Made by a program: the position numbers and the translations under genes
Shown: in pieces, positions 51,131 through 60,081 of the stretch
Layout of the letters: the number at the start of each line of letters is the position of its first letter
Position numbering within the stretch: position 1 is the first letter of the stretch
The notes under the pieces: model-generated
What the model saw: only the letters and a program-made list of their open reading frames with translations
What the model was told of the DNA's origin: nothing
The model's database searches: none
Source: Streptomyces sp. Ag109_O5-1
Lineage (GTDB): Bacteria; Actinomycetota; Actinomycetes; Streptomycetales; Streptomycetaceae
Direction of reading: 5' to 3'
NCBI RefSeq assembly: GCF_003814875.1
Contig: NZ_RKQF01000001.1
Location: 1,550,001-1,614,000, forward strand
DNA length: 64,000 nucleotides

Positions 51131-53569
51131 ATGGACAGAACGAATACGGAAAACGCCGACTCGTCAGACGCCTCCGCGGGAACGACCGGGGTTTCCGGTG
51201 CCGGGCCAGGTGGCCGGGTGGCCGCCTTCGACGGCCTGGCAGCCGCCGTCCTGGACGATCGGGGCGCGGTGACGGGATGGACCGAGACGGCAGAGGAGCT
51301 GACGGGGTTCCGCGCCGAGGAGGTGTCCGGCCGCCCTGTGCGGGACCTGGTGGCCGATCTCCCCGACGACCAGCGCGGCACCACGCACATACCGACATCC
51401 GGCCGGGTACGGCTTCGGCACCGGTGCGGCAACACCATCGACGTCACTTTCCGAACCACACGGGTGACCGGCTCGGAGGAGTTCCTCGTACTGGCGGCAC
51501 CCGCCCACCACGTCGCCGACCACCAGAACGGCGCGGCGCTCCTGCGCGCGCTGTCCACACAGCACCGGATCACGATCGCTCTGCACGACACGGATCTCAC
51601 CACCATGCAGACGAACTCCACACCGGGCGGTTTCGACGGTCGTCCCGTACAGCCCGGCACCCGCCGGTACGACGTGCTGGGCCCAGAGGACGCCGAGAAC
51701 ATCGAGGCGGTACTGCGCCAGGTACTCAAGACGGGTGTCCCCGTGCTCCACAGGACCCAGCCGGTGCCCCGGCGCCGGAATCCGTCACGGCGGCACGCAC
51801 TGTCGCTGACCGCCTTCCGCCTGGAGGACGCGCGAGGACGCCCCACAGGGGTCGCAGCCCTGTACATCGACGACACCGACCGGCTGCGCGCCCGCCGCCA
51901 TCTTGATCTCACCCGCGAGGTTGCCGAGCGGGTGGGAGGCTCACTGGATGTCGTGCGCACCGCGCAGGACCTTGCCGACGTACTCGTACCCGTCTTCGGA
52001 GATCTCGCCGCAGTCGACCTCGCACGGTCCGTCTTCGACGGGGAGGAACCCGCCGAGCGACTGGGCGGCGGAGACCTGCAGCTGCGCAACGCGGCCTTGG
52101 CTCCGGCCGCCGCGGTGTGGCCGGCCGGCATCAGGCTCGGCAACCCCGTCCCGCCGCTGTCTGACCATCCCCTTTTGCGCAGCTTCCAGCACGGCGAGAC
52201 GGTCATCTACGGCCGAGACGACTTCGTCGCCCTGATCGGGGGCCCGCACCTGGCCGAACAGCTCCTCCCACAGGATGCCCGGGCGGTGATGGTGGCACCG
52301 CTGTACGCCCGCGGCCTCACCCTCGGCGCGATCGTGGCCTGGCGCACCGGCCGCTCCGAGCTGTTCACCGAGGACGAAAAGGACCTCATGAGGCAGATCG
52401 CCTCACGGGGCGCACTCGCCATCGACAACGCCCGCCGTTACACGCGCGAGCACCGGACGGCCGTGGCCCTGCAGCAGAGCCTCCTTCCCCCGGCCACGAC
52501 CGACACTCCGGCAGCCGAGACCTCCGGCGTCTACCTGCCCACCGGCCGCGGAGCGGGCACCAGGGGCGACTGGTATGACGCCATCCCCCTGCCCTGTCTC
52601 CGACTGGCCCTCGTCGCCGGAGACGTGATCGGCCACGGCATACCCGCAAGCGCCACCATGGGCCGCCTGCGCGCCGCCATCCAGCCCCTCGCAGACCTCG
52701 AACTGGAACCGGACGAACTGCTCAGCCGGATCGCGGACCTGGTCCAGCGCCTCGCGGCCGAAGCACCGCCCGGCAACCACGACGTCGTCGGCGCCACCTG
52801 CCTGTACGCGATCTACGATCCGGTCACCGGAAGCTGCGCCATGGCCAGTGCCGGGCACCCGCCCCCCGTCCTGGTCCGGCCCGACGGGACCGCCGAAGCC
52901 GTCGGCATTGTTCCAGGGCCACCACTCTCCGTCTGCGGCATGCCGTACGAGACCACCACGATCGACCTGGAGCCGGGCAGTGTCCTCGCGCTCTACACCG
53001 ACGGCCTGGTCGATCGGCACACGGACGACGTCGACGACGGGCTCCGGCGACTGACCGATGCACTCGCCGTGTCCTGCCGCCCGGACCGTGATCTGGACGA
53101 AACCGGCCGTGCACTCCTAGCCGATCTGGTGGACGAAGCACCGCGTGACGACGCGACCCTGCTGCTGGCACGCACCCGCACCGTAGCGGCGGGGGACACC
53201 GCTGCCTGGCAGATCCCAGCCGATCCTGCTGCCGTCTCCGAGGCTCGGCAGTGGGCGACCCGCCAACTCACCGCATGGGGGTTGGACGACCTCCTCTTCC
53301 CCACCGAACTCATCGTCAGCGAACTGGTCACCAACGCGATCCGATACGGCCGTCCGCCGGCGGAACTGCGGCTGATCCGCCACAACGTTCTGGTCTGCGA
53401 GGTCACTGACTCCAGCAGCACCCAACCCCGCCTGCGCCGCGCCCGCACCACCGACGAGGGCGGCCGCGGCCTGTTCCTCGTCGCCCAGCTCGCCGAGCGC
53501 TGGGGCTGCCGCCATGGCCGGAACCGCAAGACGATCTGGTCCGAGCAGCCCGTCGACTGCTCCCGCTGA
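51131..53569 (+). CDS. PAS-GAF-SpoIIE phosphatase with HATPase domain (paralogue)
   Basis: The 812-residue protein has a PAS domain (about 30-120, AAVLDDRGAVTGWTETAEEL), a weaker PAS-like segment and a GAF domain (about 280-445). A SpoIIE phosphatase follows (about 450-690: GTRGDWYDAIPL, ALVAGDVIGHGIPASATMGR, LYTDGLVDRH, PRDDATLLLAR), then an HATPase (LIVSELVTNAIRYG, DEGGRGLFLVAQLAERWG). The metal-binding Asp residues are kept although the usual GGDW is GDW after Arg. It lies 80 bp after its paralogue and probably arose by tandem duplication, with divergence mainly in the sensor half. Confidence 0.92.
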   Translation: MDRTNTENADSSDASAGTTGVSGAGPGGRVAAFDGLAAAVLDDRGAVTGWTETAEELTGFRAEEVSGRPVRDLVADLPDDQRGTTHIPTSGRVRLRHRCGNTIDVTFRTTRVTGSEEFLVLAAPAHHVADHQNGAALLRALSTQHRITIALHDTDLTTMQTNSTPGGFDGRPVQPGTRRYDVLGPEDAENIEAVLRQVLKTGVPVLHRTQPVPRRRNPSRRHALSLTAFRLEDARGRPTGVAALYIDDTDRLRARRHLDLTREVAERVGGSLDVVRTAQDLADVLVPVFGDLAAVDLARSVFDGEEPAERLGGGDLQLRNAALAPAAAVWPAGIRLGNPVPPLSDHPLLRSFQHGETVIYGRDDFVALIGGPHLAEQLLPQDARAVMVAPLYARGLTLGAIVAWRTGRSELFTEDEKDLMRQIASRGALAIDNARRYTREHRTAVALQQSLLPPATTDTPAAETSGVYLPTGRGAGTRGDWYDAIPLPCLRLALVAGDVIGHGIPASATMGRLRAAIQPLADLELEPDELLSRIADLVQRLAAEAPPGNHDVVGATCLYAIYDPVTGSCAMASAGHPPPVLVRPDGTAEAVGIVPGPPLSVCGMPYETTTIDLEPGSVLALYTDGLVDRHTDDVDDGLRRLTDALAVSCRPDRDLDETGRALLADLVDEAPRDDATLLLARTRTVAAGDTAAWQIPADPAAVSEARQWATRQLTAWGLDDLLFPTELIVSELVTNAIRYGRPPAELRLIRHNVLVCEVTDSSSTQPRLRRARTTDEGGRGLFLVAQLAERWGCRHGRNRKTIWSEQPVDCSR

Positions 53570-53629
53570 TCCCGCCCAACGGGAAGACGCTGTGAACGAT
53601 GTGTGCTCTCGCCGATGGAACCGGGAAAG

Positions 53630-53779
53630 TCACGTTCCGATCCACCGCGTCGCGGCCCCGGTGACCTCCTCGGGGCTGTAGGTGCGCAGCAGTTCGTTCA
53701 GCGAAACAGTCCAGACGTGCTCGGCGCATGGACCGGTCACGCACCAATGAGCCGTGTGCATCGTGAATTCGCAGGTCAT
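53630..53779 (-). CDS. Short hypothetical protein (49 residues)
   Basis: From an ATG the frame reads MTCEFTMHTAHWCVTGPCAE and continues to SPEEVTGAATRWIGT. The composition (balanced, Cys/His/Trp present) looks protein-like, unlike the Arg/Pro-rich shadow frames around it. The frame is open far upstream, but that part is low-complexity and overlaps the plus-strand gene leader. I recognise no family and there is no clear ribosome-binding site. Confidence 0.35.
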   Translation of the reverse strand: MTCEFTMHTAHWCVTGPCAEHVWTVSLNELLRTYSPEEVTGAATRWIGT

Positions 53780-53934
53780 GGGCCTGGTGTGCGGGGCGAT
53801 TCGGGTAGTGGCGCCGGTCGGCGGCCGATAGCTGTGCCGTAGATCACCGGGCAGGTCTGGTTCTGGCGGGATGCCGGGGTTCGGCTGCGCCTGCGCCTGC
53901 CCCCGCCTACGATCCGTCAGCAGGTCGGCACGCC

Positions 53935-54879
53935 ATGAGAGCGCGGGAGGCTGCGGGGATGCAGGAGCGACAGTGGACCACCGCTCGCCGGAGCGAAGTG
54001 GACGCCCTTGCTGAGCAGTTGGCCAAGCAGCTGCGGGAAGTTCAGGTCGAGCGGGACGAACTGGCGATTGCAGAGCGGGTGTTGAACCGCCTGTCCGAGC
54101 AGGCTGAACAGGCCCAGGCGGAGGCTGCCGCTCCGGTATCAGCAAGGATGGCCGGGCGGGCGGTATTGCTCACCCCGCACCGTAGCGACGCGGCCGACGA
54201 GTCCGCGCTGCCAGACGCCTACCGCAGGATCCTGGCGATCGTGCGGGAGGCCGATGGCCCGGTGCAGGTCAGGGCGGTCGGCGAGCGGCTGGGTCTGGAC
54301 GCCTCGGTGCGCGGCAGGCTGGAGCCGCTGCGGGCGAAGACGGCCAAGCTCGCCGACCCGCGGCTGGCTGCGCATAGGGCGAGGAAGTTGGCGACGCCCA
54401 TGGACAACGTCCGTGCCGCCGACACCGAGACGATGCAGCAGGTCGACGGCATCGGTGTGGAGAAAGCCCCCTCGATCGTCGCGGAACTGGCCGAACTCGC
54501 CCCGCTCATCGACAAGCTCGTCGCCGCCGCAGTGAACATGACCGAACCCGACGCCACCCCGCCCACTCCTGCGGCCGACGGCACCCTGGTCGACGGCGGC
54601 AGCCCGGCGGGCGCGGACACGGCAGGTGATCCCCTGGCCGGGATGACGGTCGTGGTCACCGACACGATGACCGGTCCACTGGAGAAGCTCCGCCGCAACG
54701 AGATGAACGAGCTCATCGAACGCGCCGGCGGACGCTCCTCCTCCAGCGTTTCCAAGAAGACCACCCTCGTCGTCGCAGGCGAAAATGCGGGATCCAAGCG
54801 TGCCAAGGCCGAGCAACTCGGCACCCGCCTCGCGACCCCCGACGAGCTCGCCGCACTCGTCGCCGACTACCTCAACTGA
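53935..54879 (+). CDS. Chimeric protein: IS-associated coiled-coil/wHTH part fused to DNA ligase LigA HhH-BRCT tail
   Basis: Residues 1-140 match a protein often found next to Streptomyces transposases: a coiled coil ([36 protein letters not shown]), then [20 protein letters not shown] and a winged-helix-like [18 protein letters not shown]. From about residue 145 the sequence is the C-terminus of NAD-dependent ligase LigA: a helix-hairpin-helix ([20 protein letters not shown], then VNMTEP) and a full BRCT domain ([57 protein letters not shown]). No adenylation or OB domain is present, so it cannot be a ligase. The join is in frame and the frame is open. A decayed copy of the first part lies at 3.2 kb. 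Confidence 0.8.
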   Translation: MRAREAAGMQERQWTTARRSEVDALAEQLAKQLREVQVERDELAIAERVLNRLSEQAEQAQAEAAAPVSARMAGRAVLLTPHRSDAADESALPDAYRRILAIVREADGPVQVRAVGERLGLDASVRGRLEPLRAKTAKLADPRLAAHRARKLATPMDNVRAADTETMQQVDGIGVEKAPSIVAELAELAPLIDKLVAAAVNMTEPDATPPTPAADGTLVDGGSPAGADTAGDPLAGMTVVVTDTMTGPLEKLRRNEMNELIERAGGRSSSSVSKKTTLVVAGENAGSKRAKAEQLGTRLATPDELAALVADYLN

Positions 54880-54891
54880 GGCCCCCGGCAC

Positions 54892-55030
54892 ACGCCGGGC
54901 TGCCGCTGAAGACCGTCCTGGAACAGATCGACATGCTCGGCGAGGAGGTCGTACCCGTACTGCGCTATGAGTTCGCCGTCGGACGCCCCGGAAGCGCCGA
55001 CCCACCGGTCCCTGTTCGCAGGCCGCATGA
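54892..55030 (+). pseudogene. C-terminal stub of an LLM flavin-dependent oxidoreductase
   Basis: Directly after the LigA-like stop the sequence reads LPLKTVLEQIDMLGEEVVPV then LRYEFAVGRP. After a one-frame shift it gives DAPEAPTHRSLFAGR. This is the typical C-terminus of the LLM-class monooxygenase that normally precedes the FMN reductase gene that follows. Only about 45 residues survive; the rest was lost at the junction with the chimeric gene. Confidence 0.65.
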
Positions 55031-55641
55031 AGCTCGTCACCGTATCCGCGGGTCTGAGCACCCCCTCCTCTACCCGCCTGCTGGCGGACCGTCTCACCGA
55101 CACGGTCCTCGACGAGCTCGCCGATCAAGGCCACAAGGCGGACGTGGATGTCATCGAGGTGCGTCTCCTGGCTGTCGCCATCGCCAACAACCTCGTCACC
55201 GGATTCCCCCCACCGCAGCTGGCCGACGCGATCGAAGCGGTGACGAGCGCCGACGGCCTGGTCACCGTGACACCGGTGTTCAGTGCCTCGTACAGCGGAC
55301 TGTTCAAGTCCTTCTTCGATCTGATCGATCCGGGCGCGCTCACGGGCAGGCCGGTCCTGATCGGAGCGACGGGTGGCACTCCCCGCCGCTCTCTCGTCCT
55401 GGAACACGCGCTGCGCCCGCTCTTCACCTACCTGCGGACCGTGGTCCTCCCGACCGGCGTGTACGCGGCGTCGGAGGACTGGGGTTCAGGCAGCGACGCG
55501 CACACCAAAGGCCTGCCCGCACGCATACGCCGAGCGGGCCGGGAAATGGCCTCGATCCTGGCCACCGGAGCAGCCCATCCCCTGCCCGAGGACGACCTCA
55601 CCGGGTCCAAGAAGCAGCTCAGCGATCTGCGCTTCGACTGA
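55027..55641 (+). CDS. NADPH-dependent FMN reductase (CE1759-like)
   Basis: The protein is taken to start at MKLVTVSAGLSTPSSTRLLA; an ATG 20 codons upstream is in frame, but that stretch is the shifted LLM remnant. The 204 residues show a flavodoxin-like fold: ADGLVTVTPVFSASYSGLFK, FDLIDPGALTGRPVLIGATG, GTPRRSLVLEHALRPLF. It reduces FMN for a partner flavin monooxygenase. The usual partner, an LLM enzyme encoded immediately upstream, is here truncated, so this reductase is probably orphaned. Confidence 0.9.
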   Translation: MKLVTVSAGLSTPSSTRLLADRLTDTVLDELADQGHKADVDVIEVRLLAVAIANNLVTGFPPPQLADAIEAVTSADGLVTVTPVFSASYSGLFKSFFDLIDPGALTGRPVLIGATGGTPRRSLVLEHALRPLFTYLRTVVLPTGVYAASEDWGSGSDAHTKGLPARIRRAGREMASILATGAAHPLPEDDLTGSKKQLSDLRFD

Positions 55642-55838
55642 GCGCACCCCAGGGCATCCCTGTCGGTCAACGGCGCATGAGGGCCAACGTCCTCCACGGC
55701 TTCGAGGGCTTCGGCATCCGGCCCACCAGAACCGGTGGCCCCGGCTGCGCACCTGCGGCCTGCGCTCAGCCGCTCGTCTGGGTCCTTGGTCCCGCCGAAT
55801 CCAGTGGCGGCTGTGATCGTCAACTGCGAGGCGGCCTG

Positions 55839-56693
55839 TCATGGTGCCGATGAGAAGGTGCTCACGGCCCAGTCGGCGAACGACGTCCAGGGCAGATCGG
55901 GATGGGCGGCGTGCAGCGCCGGCACGTCGACGCGGTAGCCGTGGCCACGCAGGAACGCCCACATCGCCCGCATGTCGTCGTTGCCGATCTCTTCGAGCTG
56001 CACTTCGTTGTGGCGAACGGTCCGACCGAGCGCCGTGCTCAACGTGGCGGCCATTTCACCGGGCGTGGGGGCGTCGCCGGCGAGTTCGATACGCTGTCCT
56101 ATGAACGTGTCAGGTGCGACGAAGACGGCGGCGGTGAACTCACCCAGGTCGGGACGTGCCAGTTGTTGCAGCGGGCGGTCCGGGGGAAGCGGCAGATCGA
56201 GCACCCCCTGGAGAATCCGATCCACGTCGCCGAGGGCATTGTCGAAGAAATAGGTGGGACCCAAGATCGTGTAGGGCACCTCGCCTGCGGCCAGTTCCCG
56301 TTCGATCACTGCCTTGGTCTCGAAGTGCGGCACGCCAGTGTCCTGGTCGGCACCTGCGACGGAACTGAAGACCAAATGCGGCACACGGGCCTCATGGGCA
56401 GCGGTGAGAATAGCCCGGCCCTGTGCGATCTCGGCGGCCGGCCCTGACTCGAAGGGCGTGGTCATCGCAAACACGCCAGCTACTCCCCGCATGGCTGAGG
56501 CCAGGGACTCGCGGTCCCCGAGATCTCCGCCGACAACCTCGACGTCGCGGGCGGCCAGGCGCCGGGCCGAAGCGGATTGAAGGTTGCGGACCATGCCACG
56601 GACGGCCACACCGCGCGACAGCATCGCGCTGACGACGGCACTGCCCTGCCCTCCGGTGGATCCGAGTACCAACACCGGCTGGTCGACATTCAT
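55839..56693 (-). CDS. NmrA-like NAD(P)-binding protein (atypical SDR)
   Basis: The 284-residue protein has the Rossmann motif VLVLGSTGGQGSAVVSAMLS (GxxGxxG). It also has VEVVGGDLGDRESLASAMRG, GVFAMTTPFE, and a SSVAGAD segment where classical SDRs have the catalytic Ser. This is the NmrA/HSCARG pattern of redox-sensing or quinone-reductase-like proteins. The 197-bp gap to the FMN reductase holds nothing recognised. Substrate and target are unknown. Confidence 0.92.
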   Translation of the reverse strand: MNVDQPVLVLGSTGGQGSAVVSAMLSRGVAVRGMVRNLQSASARRLAARDVEVVGGDLGDRESLASAMRGVAGVFAMTTPFESGPAAEIAQGRAILTAAHEARVPHLVFSSVAGADQDTGVPHFETKAVIERELAAGEVPYTILGPTYFFDNALGDVDRILQGVLDLPLPPDRPLQQLARPDLGEFTAAVFVAPDTFIGQRIELAGDAPTPGEMAATLSTALGRTVRHNEVQLEEIGNDDMRAMWAFLRGHGYRVDVPALHAAHPDLPWTSFADWAVSTFSSAP

Positions 56694-56895
56694 GACGAAG
56701 ACTCCTTCCGAAACGGCCCTACCGGGCCTCGCCGCCTCTGGTGAGGCTGGGCCGTTGGATCACCGTCCTGGCGAGGCGGGCACAGTGGCTGCTCGTGGGG
56801 CATACCGCGCGTTCCGGTGAGCGCACGGGTTGCCTGATTCTTCGGCTGAGGGCAGCGTGGTCGGTATCGGTCAGTTGTCCTGGGAGGTGTGTGCT

Positions 56896-57882
56896 GTGGC
56901 CATTGTCTCCCCTGGGGCGTCGCGGACGATGTGGCCGCGGCTGCGGGTCGCCGACTGGACCGAGACTCGGGAAACACTGCACATGTGGACCCAGATCGTC
57001 GGCAAGATCCGGCTGGCCCACGCGCCCCTGGTCAATCACTGGTGGCAGGTCACCATGTACGTCAGCCCGCGCGGCCTGACCACGTCGGCGGTCCCCTACC
57101 GCTCAGGGATCTTCGACATCGAGTTCGACTTCCTCGACCATCAGCTGCGTGTCCGCAGCAGCGACGGCGCCAGCCGCAGCGTGGGCCTGGAGCCGAGACC
57201 GGTGGCTGATTTCTACCGCGACACGATGCACGCCCTGGGTGAGCTGGGAATTGAGACAAAGATACTGGCGTCTCCGAACGAGGTGGACCCGGCGATCCCC
57301 TTCGCCGAGGACTACCAGCACGCTTCCTACGACCCGAGCGCCGCACAGCTCTTCTGGCAGCAGCTGCTGCAGGCCAACCGGGTGCTGGGGGAGTTCCGCT
57401 CGTGCTTCGTCGGCAAGGTCAGCCCAGTGCACTTCTTCTGGGGTGCGATGGACCTGGCCTGCACGAGGTTCTCAGGACGGGCGGCCCCGCCGCATCCTGG
57501 CGGCGCCCCGAACTGCGGTGACTGGGTAATGGTGGAAGGCTACTCCCGCGAGCTGAGCAGCTGTGGTTTCTGGCCCGGCGGCGGTGAAGAGGGGGCCTTT
57601 TACTCGTACGCCTATCCCGAGCCGGATGGCTTCGCCGCGCAGCCGGTCACCCCGGCCGACGCGTTCTACAGCCCTGACCACGGTCAGTTCGTTCTCCCGT
57701 ACGAGGCGGTGCGCACTGCAGCCGACCCAGACCGGGTACTGACTGGTTTCCTGCACACGACCTACGCGGCTGCTGCGGAACGCGGCGGCTGGGACCGGGC
57801 AGCCTTGGAAGAGGACCCGAACCGGTGGCGACAGCACCGTAGATCATCACCCACGGTGAGCATGCATCGTGATCGGCAATGA
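56896..57882 (+). CDS. DUF5996 family protein
   Basis: A GTG with GGGAGG 8 bp upstream is the chosen start, giving 328 residues. The body matches the DUF5996 pattern: WPRLRVADWTETRETLHMWT, QIVGKIRLAHAPLVNHWWQV, MYVSPRGLTTSAVPY, HFFWGAMDLACTRFSGR and FWPGGGEEGAFYSYAYPEP. No biochemical function is known for the family. The C-terminal 15 residues (RRSSPTVSMHRDRQ) look unconserved and may reflect a shifted stop. It is divergent from the NmrA-like gene. Confidence 0.88.
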   Translation: MAIVSPGASRTMWPRLRVADWTETRETLHMWTQIVGKIRLAHAPLVNHWWQVTMYVSPRGLTTSAVPYRSGIFDIEFDFLDHQLRVRSSDGASRSVGLEPRPVADFYRDTMHALGELGIETKILASPNEVDPAIPFAEDYQHASYDPSAAQLFWQQLLQANRVLGEFRSCFVGKVSPVHFFWGAMDLACTRFSGRAAPPHPGGAPNCGDWVMVEGYSRELSSCGFWPGGGEEGAFYSYAYPEPDGFAAQPVTPADAFYSPDHGQFVLPYEAVRTAADPDRVLTGFLHTTYAAAAERGGWDRAALEEDPNRWRQHRRSSPTVSMHRDRQ

Positions 57883-58289
57883 CCTGGCGGCAGCGGTGGA
57901 CCGGCCGGTGGTGGGGCCGTCCCCTGGCCGGCACTTCGCCGGGCCCGGCAGCCACGGCGTTGGCCTCACCGCCTGCCGCCCGGCCCGAAGCCCTTCACCC
58001 GAACCGTGGCACCCCTGAGTCCCGGGGCGTAGGCGCTGCCCGGGCAATCAGACTCCGAAAGCGAAGCCGCGGCACAACCGGCGAAAGACCAAGGTCAGGA
58101 CCGAATGGGTTGAGAGGGCAGTCCACGCCTCCGCGAAATCTCCACATGAACCCGACACGAACCCCTACGGCTTCTCACTGTGAAGACGCAGGTCAGCGCG
58201 TTGCCTGCGCCGAGGTCGCCATCCCCCTGGGCGGCCACATGCGGCGTCCGTAAGCAAAATGCCTGGTCAACGTACTGATCCTGCATTTC

Positions 58290-58356
58290 TACTGTGTGTC
58301 CGAGGGGGGACTTGACGACTAACGATACGGTCGTGGTGGCGCAAGGACGACTCTGG
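58290..58356. repeat. Dispersed promoter-like repeat, copy 2
   Basis: This is the partner of the copy near 1.7 kb: TGTGTCCGAGGG, TTGACG, ACGATACGGTCGT and GCGCAAGGA in the same order and spacing. Where a -10 box should lie it reads GGTGGC, so this copy is not a working promoter. It abuts the transposase relic. Confidence 0.45.
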
Positions 58357-58399
58357 TCACAGAGTCCGCCCCACCGACCAGGCAGCGCGAGTCAAAGTC

Positions 58400-58590
58400 G
58401 ATGCCATTGACGGGATCACTCGCCGTGGTGGCCGGGGTTTGTCGATCTGGCGCTGCAAGACAGCCAGCTGCTGGCGCGGCGTCAAGATCTCGATGTCCTT
58501 GTGCACAGCGTTCATCGGCAGCAGCCGGATGAAATGAAGGCGAACACGCTCGACACGGCGAGACAGGGCAGTCGCAACAGCACGATCCAC
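58400..58590 (-). pseudogene. Transposase N-terminal relic (integrase-core type)
   Basis: The minus strand encodes HFIRLLPMNAVHKDIEILTP then RQQLAVLQRQIDKP. This closely follows the N-terminal pattern LRLLP....DIEILALRHQLAVLQRQ of integrase-core transposases. The homology stops after about 45 residues, as in the relic at 20.4 kb. The rest of the 817-bp gap between the DUF5996 and sirtuin genes shows nothing but the repeat at 58.3 kb. Confidence 0.6.
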
Positions 58591-58699
58591 CAGCCTGACA
58601 CGCCCATCCGGCGATCACTGACCGTTCCCGAGAATCTGCAGGTCACAGACCATGGATGGGGTTTTCGGCACCCGCAAGCCTGTTTCGTACCCTGGTGGC

Positions 58700-59611
58700 A
58701 TGCGCATGCGCCCCACTCTGAGCTGGACCCCTGCCGAGGACCTGCCGCCAGGCACCACAGATCTCAAGCCGGTCGCCGATGTGCTGAGCACCGGCGGTGT
58801 GCTGGTACTCAGCGGGGCGGGCATCTCCACGGAGTCGGGCATCCCCGACTACCGGGGCGAGGGCGGGAGCTTGAGCCGGCACACCCCGATGACCTACCAG
58901 GACTTCACCGCCAGCGCCCAGGCCCGGCGCCGGTACTGGGCGCGCAGCCACCTCGGCTGGCGCACCTTCCGCCGCGCCCACCACAACGCCGGGCACCGGG
59001 CCGTGGCCGCGTTCGGGCGGCACGGTCTGCTCTCGGGTGTGATCACCCAGAACGTCGACGGCCTGCACCAGGCCGCCGGCAGCAAGGGCGTCGTGGAACT
59101 CCACGGAAGCCTGGACCGGGTCCTCTGCCTTTCCTGCGGCGCCTTCAGCCCGCGCCACGAACTCGCCCGGCGGCTGGCGGCGGTCAATGTGGGCTTCGAG
59201 CCGGTGGCCGCCGGAATCAACCCGGACGGTGACGCCGACCTCACCGACGAACAGGTCGGGGACTTCCGCGTGCTGCCCTGCACGATCTGCGGCGGCATCC
59301 TCAAACCGGACGTGGTGTTCTTCGGCGAAGCCGTTCCGCCGCAGCGTGTCGAGCACTGCCGCAACCTGGTCCGTGAAGCAACCTCGCTGCTGGTCCTGGG
59401 CTCCTCACTGACGGTGATGTCCGGGCTCCGGTTCGTCCGTCAGGCAGCCCAGGCCGGAAAGCCGGTACTCATCGTCAACCGGGACCCGACCCGGGGCGAC
59501 CAGCACGCCCTCACCCGGGTTGCGCTCCCGCTGGGAACGGCCCTCACCACCGTGGCCGACCGGCTTGGCATCCCCATCGACGGCCCAGCGACCGCCTGGG
59601 TGAAGTCGTGA
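58700..59611 (+). CDS. Sirtuin (SIR2-family NAD-dependent protein deacylase)
   Basis: The 303-residue protein contains all sirtuin motifs: VLVLSGAGISTESGIPDYRG, VITQNVDGLHQAAG with the catalytic His in VVELHGSL, two zinc-binding Cys pairs (CLSC and CTIC) and LVLGSSLTVMSGLRFV. It removes acetyl or related groups from lysines using NAD. The start at MRMRPTLSW is one of two near-adjacent ATGs, and a longer in-frame start overlaps unconserved sequence. No operon partner is seen. Confidence 0.94.
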   Translation: MRMRPTLSWTPAEDLPPGTTDLKPVADVLSTGGVLVLSGAGISTESGIPDYRGEGGSLSRHTPMTYQDFTASAQARRRYWARSHLGWRTFRRAHHNAGHRAVAAFGRHGLLSGVITQNVDGLHQAAGSKGVVELHGSLDRVLCLSCGAFSPRHELARRLAAVNVGFEPVAAGINPDGDADLTDEQVGDFRVLPCTICGGILKPDVVFFGEAVPPQRVEHCRNLVREATSLLVLGSSLTVMSGLRFVRQAAQAGKPVLIVNRDPTRGDQHALTRVALPLGTALTTVADRLGIPIDGPATAWVKS

Positions 59612-59824
59612 CGGTGGCGCGCGTCACCACAGTTCACCACGCCAGCCCTTCGGAGCCATGCAGAGCCGCAACTGCGGGTGCCGACGCCTGTAGGGTCGTA
59701 CCGCTTCAGAATGGCTGCACAGCCTGTGACCTGGGAGAACGCTCCGCGGGCCGATCGGGCGCCATCGGACGTTGTGCTCGTACGAATGCTCTACCTGATC
59801 GCCAAAAGTTCACGCGATCGACGG

Positions 59825-59981
59825 CTGCGTCCACGAGCGGCTGGGGATCTTCGCCAGCCGGAAACACGGCCGGCGGGGCCGGAACTGGACCACCCGCTAC
59901 ACCTATGGGTGGATCAGGCGGTTCGCGGTCTACCGCCTGATGGGAAACGTGCACTGGGCGACGGCGCATGCCCGCCGGTGA
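59825..59981 (+). pseudogene. C-terminal remnant of a group II intron reverse transcriptase/maturase
   Basis: The frame ending at the TGA reads VHERLGIFASRKHGRRGRNW, TTRYTYGWIRRFAVYRLMGN, VHWATAHARR. This basic, Trp/Tyr-rich pattern is typical of the maturase (X) domain end of group II intron-encoded proteins. Upstream, MLYLIAKSS lies in another frame, and no reverse-transcriptase core (YADD) is present. It is followed directly by a structured intron-like 3' end, which supports the call. Confidence 0.55.
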
Positions 59982-59989
59982 ACGATGTC

Positions 59990-60081
59990 GGAAAGCGGGA
60001 TGCGGGAGAACCACATGCCCGGTTTGAAGCGGCGGGGACTGGAGATGGAGCAACAGCCACCGCGCCAGTCCCCGACCCTAC
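59990..60081 (+). ncRNA. Group II intron 3' end remnant (domain V/VI-like)
   Basis: A stem made of GCGGGATGCGG, a GAGA loop and ACCACATGCCCGG, with a small bulge, resembles domain V. A second perfect 10-bp stem, CGGGGACTGG (60033-60042) with CCAGTCCCCG (60065-60074), resembles domain VI and is followed by ACCCTAC, a usual end region of such introns. The 5' intron domains are absent, so it cannot splice. Confidence 0.5.

Noticed and set aside
53935..54879. A functional second DNA ligase
   Set aside because: Adenylation domain, OB fold and zinc finger are all absent; only the HhH and BRCT tail is present.
59990..60081. An intact, mobile group II intron
   Set aside because: No 5' domains, no reverse-transcriptase core, and a frameshift before the maturase tail.
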